From contig CBFGTJ010000115.1 in assembly GCA_965651815.1 (NCBI GenBank), positions 1 to 10,075 of the forward strand: a stretch of 10,075 nt of DNA. Direction: 5' to 3'. Below the pieces are notes generated by a model. That model was not told where the DNA came from. It worked only from the letters and a program-made list of their open reading frames with translations, and searched no databases. How positions within the stretch are numbered: position 1 is the first letter of the stretch; the number at the start of each line of letters is the position of its first letter. Positions 1-6,725 of this stretch are shown one piece after another. Origin of the DNA: CBFGTJ01 sp965651815 (lineage in GTDB: Bacteria; Actinomycetota; Acidimicrobiia; Acidimicrobiales; Microtrichaceae). The position numbers and the translations under genes were made by a program.

Positions 1-353
1 CCGCCCTCCGCTGCCGCCGCGGCGACCTCGCGCAGCTCGGCCGTCCCCTCGCTCGCGGTGTGGGGGTGCACGCCGGCGGTCGCCCACACCTCCGGATGCC
101 GCGCCGCCACCTCCAGGCAGCGCCGGGAGCTGGCGGCGTCGGTGCCGACGGTGACCATCGCGACCACCCCGGCCTCGCGGCCGGCCGCGACGAGGCCGGC
201 GGTGTGGTCGGGGTCGGTCGACCCTCCCCTGGCCATCGCCTCGGCGGCACCCTCGGCGTGGTGCTCCAGCTCGAGGTGGCAGTGGTTGTCGATCCAGGGC
301 CCGGCGCGGTGGTCGCCGGCGGGCTCGGTGGGGCTCGTCCGGGAGTCGTGCAC
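1..353 (-). CDS. tatD: TatD-family metal-dependent hydrolase, N-terminal part (cut by window edge)
   Basis: Only the first 117 codons are present; the gene runs off the left edge. TatD proteins are TIM-barrel, divalent-metal hydrolases with reported 3'-5' exonuclease/DNase activity in the cytoplasm. Seen here: the first-strand metal-binding motif IDNHCHLE at residues 21-28 (HxH), a VTVGTDAASS segment near 67-76 typical of the second strand region, and AGVHPH at 93-98, the usual TatD 'GxHPH' motif. The later metal ligands lie outside the window. The start is GTG at 353: an in-frame TGA lies one codon upstream (complement of 357-359), and the next ATG (residue 40) would lose the HxH motif. A TAGCGT hexamer ends six bases before the GTG, so the mRNA is probably leaderless. 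The first 20 residues are a polar tail before the barrel. The family assignment is firm; the exact substrate is not known. Confidence 0.9.
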   Translation of the reverse strand, partial: MHDSRTSPTEPAGDHRAGPWIDNHCHLELEHHAEGAAEAMARGGSTDPDHTAGLVAAGREAGVVAMVTVGTDAASSRRCLEVAARHPEVWATAGVHPHTASEGTAELREVAAAAAEG

Positions 354-412
354 CGGTCAACGCTAACCCGCACGCGGAGGGCCCCGGCACGCGTGGGAGC
401 CCCGGGCGGCCC
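354..412. other. Intergenic spacer between the polysaccharide fusion gene and tatD
   Basis: These 59 bases separate the TAG stop of the fusion gene from the GTG of tatD. They contain the tatD -10 candidate, a perfect 8-base palindrome CACGCGTG at 388-395, and two copies of GCCCCGG (381-387 and 399-405) in direct orientation. The only inverted pair I see is weak (GGGCC at 379-383 with GGCCC at 408-412, long loop) and no T-run follows it, so I do not call a terminator. Confidence 0.4.
360..365 (-). promoter_or_regulatory. Putative leaderless -10 element of the TatD gene
   Basis: On the minus strand TAGCGT (matching TANNNT) is followed by six bases and then the GTG start. This is the spacing expected when transcription starts at the first base of the start codon, as is common in Actinomycetota. 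I see no convincing -35 box and no Shine-Dalgarno sequence in the gap. Assigned by pattern and position only. Confidence 0.5.
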
Positions 413-3298
413 CTACACGTCGAGCAGGACGATGCCGTACGGCGCGGACGCGAAGTTGCGGACCCTGGACGCGGCGTCCTCCGCGTCGAAGGTCACGGTG
501 CGCCCCTCGACCAGCGCCAGCACGACCGCGTCGCCCCAGCCGAGGACGGGCGCGAGCGGCACCTCACCGGAGGACGGCGGCGCGAGGAGCACCACGTACA
601 CGTCGTCGTCGAGCAGGTCGAGCGCGTCGAGCGGGACCGCCACCTGCCGGCCACGGCGGCGCCGCCCCGCGGGCACGAAGCGCAGCTCCCCCTCGCCGCG
701 GCGCATCGTGCGCCGCGGCGCGGGCGCGAAGCGCCAGCGCGGCGGCCGGCGCAGCACCTCGCCGAGGGACCGCTCACCCGCGGCCACCTCCGCCAGGCCG
801 GCCGCGGTCAGGCCGCCCAACCTCGCGGTGAGCGAGGGCCGCTCCATCTGTGCGTCGACCAGCACCACCCGGCGACCCTCGGCGACGAGCGCCGCGGCGA
901 CGCCCATGGCGAGCCCGGGCACGGCCCGGTCGGGTCGCGCGCTCGCCACGACCAGGCGGCGCGGCTCGCGGTCCGGGGGCAGGTGGTCACGGGCGGCCGC
1001 GACCACGCGCGCGTACTGCCCGGGTGACGCGCCGTACCGGCGGCCGTGCCGGCCGACGTGCGCCCAGACCGAGGCGCCCGTGACGCGGGGGAAGTCGTCG
1101 TCGCCGTTCACGCGGGGGCGGCGCTGGCGCGACAGCGCGACACCGGTGGCGGCGAGCGCGCCGGTGCACATGCCGACGAAGGTCATCCACCAGCTGGGCG
1201 GCGGTGTCTCGGCGAACACCGGGTCCGGCGGCGCGCGCAGGTAGTGGGGGCCGGTGTAGTAGCGCTGCTCGCCCGGCACCACCTGTCGCACCTCGTTGGC
1301 GACGACCTCCTCGGACAGCTCGACGGTCGAGCGGTACACGTTGTCGAGCGCGGTCACCAGGTGCGGCATCACCGCGAGGGTGTTGTCGCGGTCGGTGTCG
1401 GAGTACTCGATCTCGATGTAGGCGCCCATCTTCTTGCCCGGGCGGGTGGCCATGAGGCGCTTGCGGACCTCGGGCACCGACAGCTCCACCCCGGAGAGCC
1501 GCTTGAGCTCGGCGGCGTACGCGCCGGACACCGCCATGGTCAGGATGCCCTGGAGCCGGGTGCGGTGGACCGAGACGTGCTCGGCGTTCTCGGGCGCGTC
1601 GAGCCGCGGGGTGAACAGGCCGGCGCTCGCGCGGTACTTGGTCGGCAGCGTGCTCGCGGCGGTGCTCATCAGGATCGCCCCGATGAGCGCTCCGGCGAGG
1701 ATCATCGCCCGGGACCGGCGCGAGACGCGCAGGTCCCAGCGTGCGAGCCGCACCGACTCCCACGCCCCCGGCGCACCGTCCGCGGGCGCCGCGGCCTCCT
1801 CCGGTGGGCCGTCGGGCCGCACATCGACCGGCCCGGCCCGCGCGGTCCCCGCCCGCGACGCGGCGACCGACACCGGCACGGTGGACGGGTCGACGGTGCC
1901 GGGCAGCCCGCTCCAGCGGGCCCCCCAGGAGGGCGTCTGCAGGGCCGCCGACAGGCCGAGGAGCGCCCACCCGAGCTTGTTGTTCAGCAGCGGGAGGAAC
2001 AACGAGCCCGACAGGACGGGCAGCATCATCACGAAGAGGGTGGTCGACAGCTCCCGGGCCTGGAGCCAGCGCGGCCGGAAGAACCCGACCATGGCGACGA
2101 CGAACACCGTCGCGAAGATCCCGACGCCGATGAGCCCGAGGTCGCCGGCGATGTCGAGCCAGGTGTTGTGCGCCGACACCTCGCCCCGGCTCTCCCCCAG
2201 GCGTTGGGAGCCGGGGGTGACGAGCAGGTACGGCGGGATGATGAAGCGGAGCTGCCCGAGCCCGTAGCCGACCAGCGGCTGTTCCTTGACGAGCTCGATC
2301 GAGGTCGTCCACAGGTCGAGCCGGCCCGAGCCCCGGTCCGAGAACCCGCGTTGCAGGTTGTGGGGGTTCGCGACGAAGCCGACCAGGAACGTGATCCCCG
2401 CCACGAAGATCGAGCCGAGGCCGACCCCGGCCCGCTGGACGAGCTGCAGGCCGGGGCGGGTGACCATCGTGCCGACGATGGCGAGCGACGCGCCGATCAG
2501 CCCCGACCGGCTGCCGCCGCCGGCGAGGCCGGCGAACGCGAACAGCAGGGCGAAGGTGTAGGCGTGCTTCGCGGCGCGGGTCGTCGCCTCCCGCCGGTAG
2601 TGGACGGTGAGCGGGATCATCGAGGCCTGCAGGAGCCCGAAGTAGTTCGGGTCCGAGCCGAAGCCGACCGACCGCGTGCCGAGGAAGAGGGCGAGGATGC
2701 CCGCGGCGGAGCCGAAGAGCCCTCCCACCCAGTAGGCGCGCAGGAACTCGCGGATCTTGTCGTGGCTGTCGACGAGCATCCCCGTCACGGCGAAGTAGAC
2801 GACGCCGAGGCCGAGCACGCCCATGCCGAAGAGCCAGCCGGAGCTGCTCGCGGACCACACGCCGCTGAACGTGGCCCACACCAGCAGCGCCCACACCGGC
2901 ACCCAGTGCCGTGCGGGGATGGCCGGCGGGCGCCACTTCTCGACGAGGAGCTTGTAGAGGATCAGCAGCGCGGCGATCCCGGCCATGACCCTGCCGGTCC
3001 GGATCGGTCCGGCGCCGAGCCCGTCGAAGTGGATCAGGAACGCGATGATCTGGATGAAGCTGAAGCCGGCCTGGCGCACCCACGCGGCGAGGGCGACGAC
3101 CACCGCCAGGGCGACCGCGACCAGCACCCCCCACTTCGTGAACACCGCGGCGACGAGCGCGGGGACCGTCAGCGCCGCGGCGGCCACCCCGACGACGGTC
3201 GACCAGCGCGAGCGCGCCGTCGCCCCCCGCCCCTGGGGCCGGCCGGGGCCGCGGGGCGTCGCCTTCGGTCGTTCGATGGTCTGCAACCGTGTCCCCAC
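413..3298 (-). CDS. O-antigen ligase/polymerase (Wzy-like) fused to a Wzz-like chain-length module and a degenerate CpsD/BY-kinase-like domain
   Basis: Predicted envelope-polysaccharide protein of 961 residues. Residues about 33-453 are strongly hydrophobic with about ten or more membrane segments and carry O-antigen ligase/Wzy features: SRSGLIG near 263-269, PLVGYGLGQ at 341-349 and SAHNTWLDIAGDLGLIG near 375-391. A charged, Pro/Ala-rich linker (about 460-515) leads to a Wzz-like module: membrane helix about 530-550, TKYRASAGLFTP at 553-564, an extracytoplasmic part of about 155 residues, a Pro-rich stretch PPPSWW, and a second helix about 703-723. Residues about 758-961 resemble a CpsD/Wzc P-loop domain (VVLVDAQMERP at 811-821), but the Walker A segment reads SARPDRAVPG with no lysine or following Ser/Thr, and there is no tyrosine-rich tail. 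The family role would be polymerising or ligating surface glycan and controlling its length. The start is uncertain: GTG 3298 is chosen because a TAGCCT hexamer overlaps the alternative TTG 3334 and lies two bases from GTG 3331. No glycosyltransferase genes are adjacent. Confidence 0.83.
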   Translation of the reverse strand: MGTRLQTIERPKATPRGPGRPQGRGATARSRWSTVVGVAAAALTVPALVAAVFTKWGVLVAVALAVVVALAAWVRQAGFSFIQIIAFLIHFDGLGAGPIRTGRVMAGIAALLILYKLLVEKWRPPAIPARHWVPVWALLVWATFSGVWSASSSGWLFGMGVLGLGVVYFAVTGMLVDSHDKIREFLRAYWVGGLFGSAAGILALFLGTRSVGFGSDPNYFGLLQASMIPLTVHYRREATTRAAKHAYTFALLFAFAGLAGGGSRSGLIGASLAIVGTMVTRPGLQLVQRAGVGLGSIFVAGITFLVGFVANPHNLQRGFSDRGSGRLDLWTTSIELVKEQPLVGYGLGQLRFIIPPYLLVTPGSQRLGESRGEVSAHNTWLDIAGDLGLIGVGIFATVFVVAMVGFFRPRWLQARELSTTLFVMMLPVLSGSLFLPLLNNKLGWALLGLSAALQTPSWGARWSGLPGTVDPSTVPVSVAASRAGTARAGPVDVRPDGPPEEAAAPADGAPGAWESVRLARWDLRVSRRSRAMILAGALIGAILMSTAASTLPTKYRASAGLFTPRLDAPENAEHVSVHRTRLQGILTMAVSGAYAAELKRLSGVELSVPEVRKRLMATRPGKKMGAYIEIEYSDTDRDNTLAVMPHLVTALDNVYRSTVELSEEVVANEVRQVVPGEQRYYTGPHYLRAPPDPVFAETPPPSWWMTFVGMCTGALAATGVALSRQRRPRVNGDDDFPRVTGASVWAHVGRHGRRYGASPGQYARVVAAARDHLPPDREPRRLVVASARPDRAVPGLAMGVAAALVAEGRRVVLVDAQMERPSLTARLGGLTAAGLAEVAAGERSLGEVLRRPPRWRFAPAPRRTMRRGEGELRFVPAGRRRRGRQVAVPLDALDLLDDDVYVVLLAPPSSGEVPLAPVLGWGDAVVLALVEGRTVTFDAEDAASRVRNFASAPYGIVLLDV

Positions 3299-3306
3299 GA
3301 GGTCCG

Positions 3307-3321
3307 GGCCCGCAGCGGGCC
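3307..3321 (-). repeat. Short perfect inverted repeat between an SD-like GGAGG and the chosen start of the fusion gene
   Basis: GGCCCG and CGGGCC arms of six bases flank a three-base loop (3313-3315). On the minus-strand transcript the 5' arm overlaps GGAGG (complement of 3320-3324), and GTG 3298 follows eight bases after the 3' arm. The hairpin could hide or reposition the ribosome site, but if translation starts at TTG 3334 or GTG 3331 it is only coding sequence. Such GC-rich palindromes also arise by chance here. Confidence 0.25.
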
Positions 3322-3333
3322 TCCGACCCACCA

Positions 3334-3339
3334 AGGCTA
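3334..3339 (-). promoter_or_regulatory. Putative -10 element of the polysaccharide fusion gene
   Basis: TAGCCT on the minus strand matches TANNNT. It would place the transcription start near 3327, downstream of the TTG 3334 and GTG 3331 start codons and about 29 bases before GTG 3298. This is the main reason for preferring the shorter protein. No clear -35 box is seen. Confidence 0.35.
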
Positions 3340-3378
3340 CCGGCCGCCGCGGAGGGCACCGCCGCGCTCCCCGTCGGG

Positions 3379-3384
3379 CAGACT
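3379..3384 (+). promoter_or_regulatory. Putative leaderless -10 element of the PNP-mutase operon
   Basis: CAGACT keeps the two most important -10 positions (A at position 2, T at position 6) and sits exactly six bases before ATG 3391, the same spacing as at tatD. There is no Shine-Dalgarno sequence before this ATG, which fits a leaderless message. The first base is not T, so this is weaker than the other candidates. The 56-base spacer 3335-3390 would thus hold two divergent promoters. Confidence 0.3.
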
Positions 3385-3390
3385 GCCGGC

Positions 3391-4260
3391 ATGGGTGACC
3401 GACGCGATCCCGACCCCGGCGCCGACCCGTACGCGCGCGCCGCCGAGGCGGCGGAGCACCTCGCCGACCGCCTCGGCAGCCACCGGATGGCGGTCGTCCT
3501 GGGGTCGGGTTGGGCCGAGGTGGCCGACGGGCTGGGACCGACGACCGCGGAGGTGCCGCTCGACTCGCTCCCCGGCGCTCCCGCGCCGACGGTGCCGGGG
3601 CACCGCGGGACCCTGCGCTCGGTGAGGGTGGACCTGCCGGGCGTCGACGGCGTGCCGGTGCTGGTCGCGGCGGGACGGGTCCACCTCTACGAGGGCCACG
3701 ACGCGTCGACGGTCGTCCACGTGGTGCGCGCCGCGGTGCTGTCGGGGTGCCGGACCGTGGTGCTCACCAACGCCGCGGGCTCGCTGCGACCCGAGGTTGG
3801 CGTGGGCACCCCGGTGCTCATCTCGGACCACCTGAACCTCACCGGCGACAACCCGCTGTGCGGCCCGCCGCCACCGGGGGGCACCGCGTCGAGGTTCGCC
3901 GACCTCTCCGACCTGTACAGCCGACGCCTCCGGGAGCGCATGCGCGCCGCGGTGCCCGGGCTCGTCGAGGGGGTCTACGCGGGGCTGCGCGGCGGCAGCT
4001 TCGAGACCCCCGCCGAGATCCGGATGCTCGCCACGCTGGGAGCCGACCTGGTCGGCATGTCGACCGTGCTCGAGGCGATCGCCGCCCACCACCTGGGGGC
4101 CGAGGTGGTGGGCATCTCGCTGGTCACCAACCTCGCCGCGGGCCTGCAGCCCTCGGTGGACCACGAGGAGGTGCTCGCGGCCGGCCACGCGTCGCTCGGC
4201 CGGATCGCCGGCGTCCTCCGGGCGGCGATCGAGGCGGCCGAGCCACCGGCCGGAACGTGA
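3391..4260 (+). CDS. punA: Purine nucleoside phosphorylase (trimeric PNP type)
   Basis: Catalyses phosphorolysis of purine (deoxy)ribonucleosides to free base plus (deoxy)ribose-1-phosphate in the cytoplasm. At 289 residues it has the normal length for the trimeric class. Seen motifs: VVLGSG at 35-40 (phosphate-binding Ser39), PGHRG at 69-73 (His71), AGRVHLYEGH at 94-103 (Arg96, His98, Tyr100, Glu101), LTNAAGS at 125-131, SFETPAEI at 203-210 (Glu205), GMSTV at 222-226 and TNLAAG at 246-251 (Asn247), then DHEEVL at 257-262. The Glu205/Asn247 pair is the usual signature of 6-oxopurine (inosine/guanosine) specificity rather than methylthioadenosine. Small departures from consensus are GGSFET for the common GPSFET and STVLE for STVPE. 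ATG 3391 is used because homology begins soon after it; an upstream ATG is in frame but would add an unlikely 34-residue tail overlapping the divergent promoter region. The stop overlaps the next gene's start by four bases. Confidence 0.93.
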   Translation: MGDRRDPDPGADPYARAAEAAEHLADRLGSHRMAVVLGSGWAEVADGLGPTTAEVPLDSLPGAPAPTVPGHRGTLRSVRVDLPGVDGVPVLVAAGRVHLYEGHDASTVVHVVRAAVLSGCRTVVLTNAAGSLRPEVGVGTPVLISDHLNLTGDNPLCGPPPPGGTASRFADLSDLYSRRLRERMRAAVPGLVEGVYAGLRGGSFETPAEIRMLATLGADLVGMSTVLEAIAAHHLGAEVVGISLVTNLAAGLQPSVDHEEVLAAGHASLGRIAGVLRAAIEAAEPPAGT

Positions 4261-5921
4261 GCGGCGAGGCGTTCGACGAGCTCGTCGCGGCGGCCCAGCG
4301 GTGGCGGGCGGCCGATCCCGACCCGGCGACCCGGGCAGAGATCGACGGCGTGCTCGCGCGCCGCGACGAGGCAGAGCTGCGCGAGCTGTTCGGCGCGCGG
4401 CTCGAGTTCGGCACGGCGGGGATCCGGGGGCCGCTGGGGCCCGGACCGAACCGCATGAACCGTGCGGTGGTGCGACGCACCACGGCGGGGATCGCCCGGC
4501 ACCTGCTCGAGGCCGTGCCCGACGCGGCGTCCCGTGGGGTGGTGGTCGCCCGGGACGCCCGGCACGGCTCATCCGCGTTCGAGCAGGAGGCGGTCGCGAC
4601 GCTGACCGCCCACGGCGTGCGGGTGCACCGCTTCGACGAGCCGGTGCCGACCCCGCTCGCGGTCGCCGCGGTCACCGCGCTGGGGGCCGCCGCGGGCGTC
4701 GTGGTCACCGCGAGCCACAACCCTCCCGGCGACAACGGCATGAAGGTCGTGTGGTGCGACGGTGCCCAGATCGCACCGCCGGTCGACGCGGCGATCGCCC
4801 AGGCGGTCGAGGCCGCCGGGGATGCCGTGCCGCCGGCGGACACGGCGGCCGCACCGGTGGAGGACCTCGGCGGCGCCACGGGCGACCACCGGGTGGTGCG
4901 CGGCTACGTGGACCGATGCGCCTCGATGGTGACGGTCCCGCCCCCGTGCCGCCTGAGGGTGGCGACGACCGCGCTCCACGGCGTCGCCGGCGACCTCCTC
5001 GACCGCGTGCTGGCCGCCGCCGGCCACGACGACGTGCACACGGTCGCGTCACAGCGCCGTCCCGACCCGGACTTCCCGACCGTCGCCGTCCCCAACCCGG
5101 AGGACCCGGCGGCGCTGGCGGAGCTGCGGTCGCTCGCCGCTCGGGTCGGGGCGGACGTCGCGCTCGCGAACGACCCCGACGGCGACCGCCTGGCGGTCGC
5201 GGTGCCCGAGGCCGCAGGGACCGGCTGGCGGATCCTCACCGGCGACGAGGTCGGCGCGGTGCTGCTCGCCCACCTCCTCGAGCGCACGGCCGGCGTGCCG
5301 GACCGGCTCGTGGTGACGACGGTCGTGTCGTCACGCCTCGCCGGTCGGATGTGCGCGGCGGCCGGGGTGCACTTCCGCGAGACGGCGACGGGGTTCAAGT
5401 GGCTGTGCCGGCCCGGGCTCGAGCACCCCGGGTGGCACCAGGTGCTCCTCTACGAGGAGGCGCTGGGCTACGCGGTCGGGCCGGGCGTGCGCGACAAGGA
5501 CGGCATCGCGGCGGCGGTGGTGCTGCTGGACGCGCTCGGCCACCAGCAGACCCTCGGGCGTGGCCTCCCGGACGTGCTCGACGACCTCGCGCGCGCCCAC
5601 GGCGCGTTCGTGACCTCGAACGGGTCGGTGCGCACCTCCCGTGAGCGCCTCGACGCCGCGTTCGCCGCGCCGCGCACGAGCCTGGGCGGGCGGCGCGTGG
5701 TCAACGCGGACCGGCCGGCGGCGGACGTCCTGAGGTGGTTCCTCGACGACGACACGCGGGTGGTGGTGCGCCCGTCGGGGACCGAGCCGAAGGTGAAGTA
5801 CTACTGCGAGGCGGTGGAGCAGGTCGGTCGGGACGGCGACGTCGCCGCGGCCAGGCAGGCGGCCGCGGCGCGGCTCGAGCCGGTGGTCGCGGAGGTGCGG
5901 GGCCTGCTCGGGGACGGCTGA
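4257..5921 (+). CDS. Phosphohexomutase-superfamily enzyme, PGM2-like; probable phosphopentomutase (would also be annotated phosphomannomutase)
   Basis: A complete alpha-D-phosphohexomutase of 554 residues with all four domains. Seen: FGTAGIRG at 51-58, the phosphoserine loop TASHNP at 151-156 (Ser153), the metal loop NDPDGDR at 305-311 (Asp306/308/310), GFKW at 379-382, the sugar-binding loop EEALGY at 400-405, and the phosphate-binding loop RPSGTEPK at 505-512. The EEALGY loop and the length match the PGM2/PmmB-like branch rather than the shorter PMM/PGM or GlmM proteins. Human PGM2 in that branch acts mainly on pentose-1-phosphates. The GTG start overlaps the phosphorylase stop as GTGA, so the two genes are translationally coupled. 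Its substrate is therefore probably the (deoxy)ribose-1-phosphate made by the upstream enzyme, giving the 5-phosphate for DeoC. That specificity is inferred from context; a role in glucose or mannose phosphate metabolism remains possible. Confidence 0.92.
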   Translation: MSGEAFDELVAAAQRWRAADPDPATRAEIDGVLARRDEAELRELFGARLEFGTAGIRGPLGPGPNRMNRAVVRRTTAGIARHLLEAVPDAASRGVVVARDARHGSSAFEQEAVATLTAHGVRVHRFDEPVPTPLAVAAVTALGAAAGVVVTASHNPPGDNGMKVVWCDGAQIAPPVDAAIAQAVEAAGDAVPPADTAAAPVEDLGGATGDHRVVRGYVDRCASMVTVPPPCRLRVATTALHGVAGDLLDRVLAAAGHDDVHTVASQRRPDPDFPTVAVPNPEDPAALAELRSLAARVGADVALANDPDGDRLAVAVPEAAGTGWRILTGDEVGAVLLAHLLERTAGVPDRLVVTTVVSSRLAGRMCAAAGVHFRETATGFKWLCRPGLEHPGWHQVLLYEEALGYAVGPGVRDKDGIAAAVVLLDALGHQQTLGRGLPDVLDDLARAHGAFVTSNGSVRTSRERLDAAFAAPRTSLGGRRVVNADRPAADVLRWFLDDDTRVVVRPSGTEPKVKYYCEAVEQVGRDGDVAAARQAAAARLEPVVAEVRGLLGDG

Positions 5922-5943
5922 CCCGCGCCGCCCGTCGAGCCGA
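5922..5943. other. Short spacer between convergent mutase and deoC genes
   Basis: Only 22 bases separate the two TGA stops of these convergent genes. I see no hairpin followed by a T-run on either strand, so any termination signal would have to lie inside the coding regions or depend on Rho. Confidence 0.4.
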
Positions 5944-6648
5944 TCAGGCCGTCTCGCCGAGCTCCGCGAGCACCGCGCCGGTCGCCGACAGGCCCAGCCG
6001 GTCCGCGCCGGCCCGCAGCACCGCCTCGCAGTCGGCCAGCGAGCGGAGGCCGCCCGACGCCTTGACCCTCGCCCGCGTGCCGGCGACCACGCGCAGCAGG
6101 GCGACCGCCTCGGGGGTGGCGCCGCCGGCGGGGTGGAAGCCGGTGGAGGTCTTCACGTGGTCGGCGCCGCCGTCGAGCACGGCGGCCGCCGCGGTGCGCA
6201 GCACCGGCGGGCTCCACAGGGCGGACTCCACGATCACCTTCAGCACGACCCCGGGCACCGCGGCGCGGACGGCCGCCACGTCCTCGCGGACGGCGTCGAG
6301 GTCGTCGTCCGCGATGGCGCCGAGCGACGCGACCACGTCGACCTCGCGGGCACCGTGCGCCACGGCCGCCGCCGCCTCGTGCGCCTTGACCGACGACAGC
6401 GTCGCGCCGTGGGGGAAGCCGACGACCGTGGCGACGGGGATGCGGTCACCGACGATCGACACGACGTGGGCCACGTGCTCCGGCTGGACGCAGATCGACG
6501 CGCAGCCCCACTCGACGGCCAGCGCGGCCTCCCGGGCGACCTCGTCGCGGCCGGCCTCGGGGCGCAGGATCGTGTGGTCGATCAACCGCGCCAGCCCGGC
6601 CCGGTCCAGTCGCGCGGCGACGTCCTCGTCGGGGTCCTCGGGTCGCAT
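5944..6648 (-). CDS. deoC: Deoxyribose-phosphate aldolase
   Basis: Class I aldolase that cleaves 2-deoxyribose-5-phosphate to acetaldehyde and glyceraldehyde-3-phosphate, the last step of deoxynucleoside catabolism. The 234-residue protein is a complete TIM barrel. Seen: LIDHT at 22-26, VGFPHG at 77-82, EVDVV at 102-106 (Asp104, the proton-relay aspartate), LKVIVE at 136-141, HVKTSTGF at 164-171 whose Lys166 is the expected Schiff-base lysine, and VKASGG at 195-200 with the second catalytic lysine Lys196. All key residues are present, so it should be active. ATG 6648 is chosen because TAGGGT lies seven bases upstream and the longer in-frame extension shows no family similarity. It faces the mutase convergently, so it is not in that operon, but it completes the same pathway. 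Confidence 0.95.
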   Translation of the reverse strand: MRPEDPDEDVAARLDRAGLARLIDHTILRPEAGRDEVAREAALAVEWGCASICVQPEHVAHVVSIVGDRIPVATVVGFPHGATLSSVKAHEAAAAVAHGAREVDVVASLGAIADDDLDAVREDVAAVRAAVPGVVLKVIVESALWSPPVLRTAAAAVLDGGADHVKTSTGFHPAGGATPEAVALLRVVAGTRARVKASGGLRSLADCEAVLRAGADRLGLSATGAVLAELGETA

Positions 6649-6655
6649 CGGGCGC

Positions 6656-6661
6656 ACCCTA
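6656..6661 (-). promoter_or_regulatory. Putative leaderless -10 element of deoC
   Basis: TAGGGT on the minus strand is followed by seven bases and ATG 6648. It matches TANNNT, sits at leaderless spacing, and there is no Shine-Dalgarno sequence in between. It closely resembles the tatD element (TTAGCGT versus TTAGGGT). Confidence 0.5.
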
Positions 6662-6696
6662 ACCCCAGCCCGCGGGCGCGCCGGCCCCTCCCGTGA

Positions 6697-6725
6697 GAGG
6701 ATGTCGCGGCGATGGGGATGAGAGA
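6697..6725 (+). promoter_or_regulatory. Possible -10 and ribosome-binding region of the acyltransferase gene
   Basis: GAGGAT at 6697-6702 keeps the A and T positions of a -10 box, and the purine-rich stretch GGGGATGAGAGA (6714-6725) directly precedes GTG 6726. This gene seems to have a leader with an SD-like purine run, unlike its neighbours. The rest of the 77-base divergent spacer 6649-6725 shows nothing else except the deoC -10 candidate. Confidence 0.25.

Noticed and set aside
379..412. Possible terminator after the fusion gene (GGGCC...GGCCC)
   Set aside because: The stem is only five base pairs with a loop of about 24 bases and no T-run follows; the repeated GCCCCGG is direct, not inverted.
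60..1244. Plus-strand frame of 394 codons across tatD and the end of the fusion gene
   Set aside because: Composition is a shadow of the minus-strand codons (Ser/Arg/Thr-rich), and TatD motifs are intact on the other strand.
1730..1960. Suspected frameshift or gene boundary in the linker between the Wzy-like and Wzz-like parts
   Set aside because: The linker stays open in the same frame, third positions remain G/C-rich, and I see no start codon with a ribosome site or -10 box there that would indicate two separate genes. A sequencing error cannot be fully excluded.
987..3625. Very long open frames overlapping the polysaccharide fusion gene (plus strand 1046-3625 and minus strand 987-3392)
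   Set aside because: They are Arg/Pro/Gly/Ala-rich translations without recognisable domains or membrane pattern, arising because stop codons are rare in GC-rich DNA. The 413-3298 frame has clear family motifs throughout.
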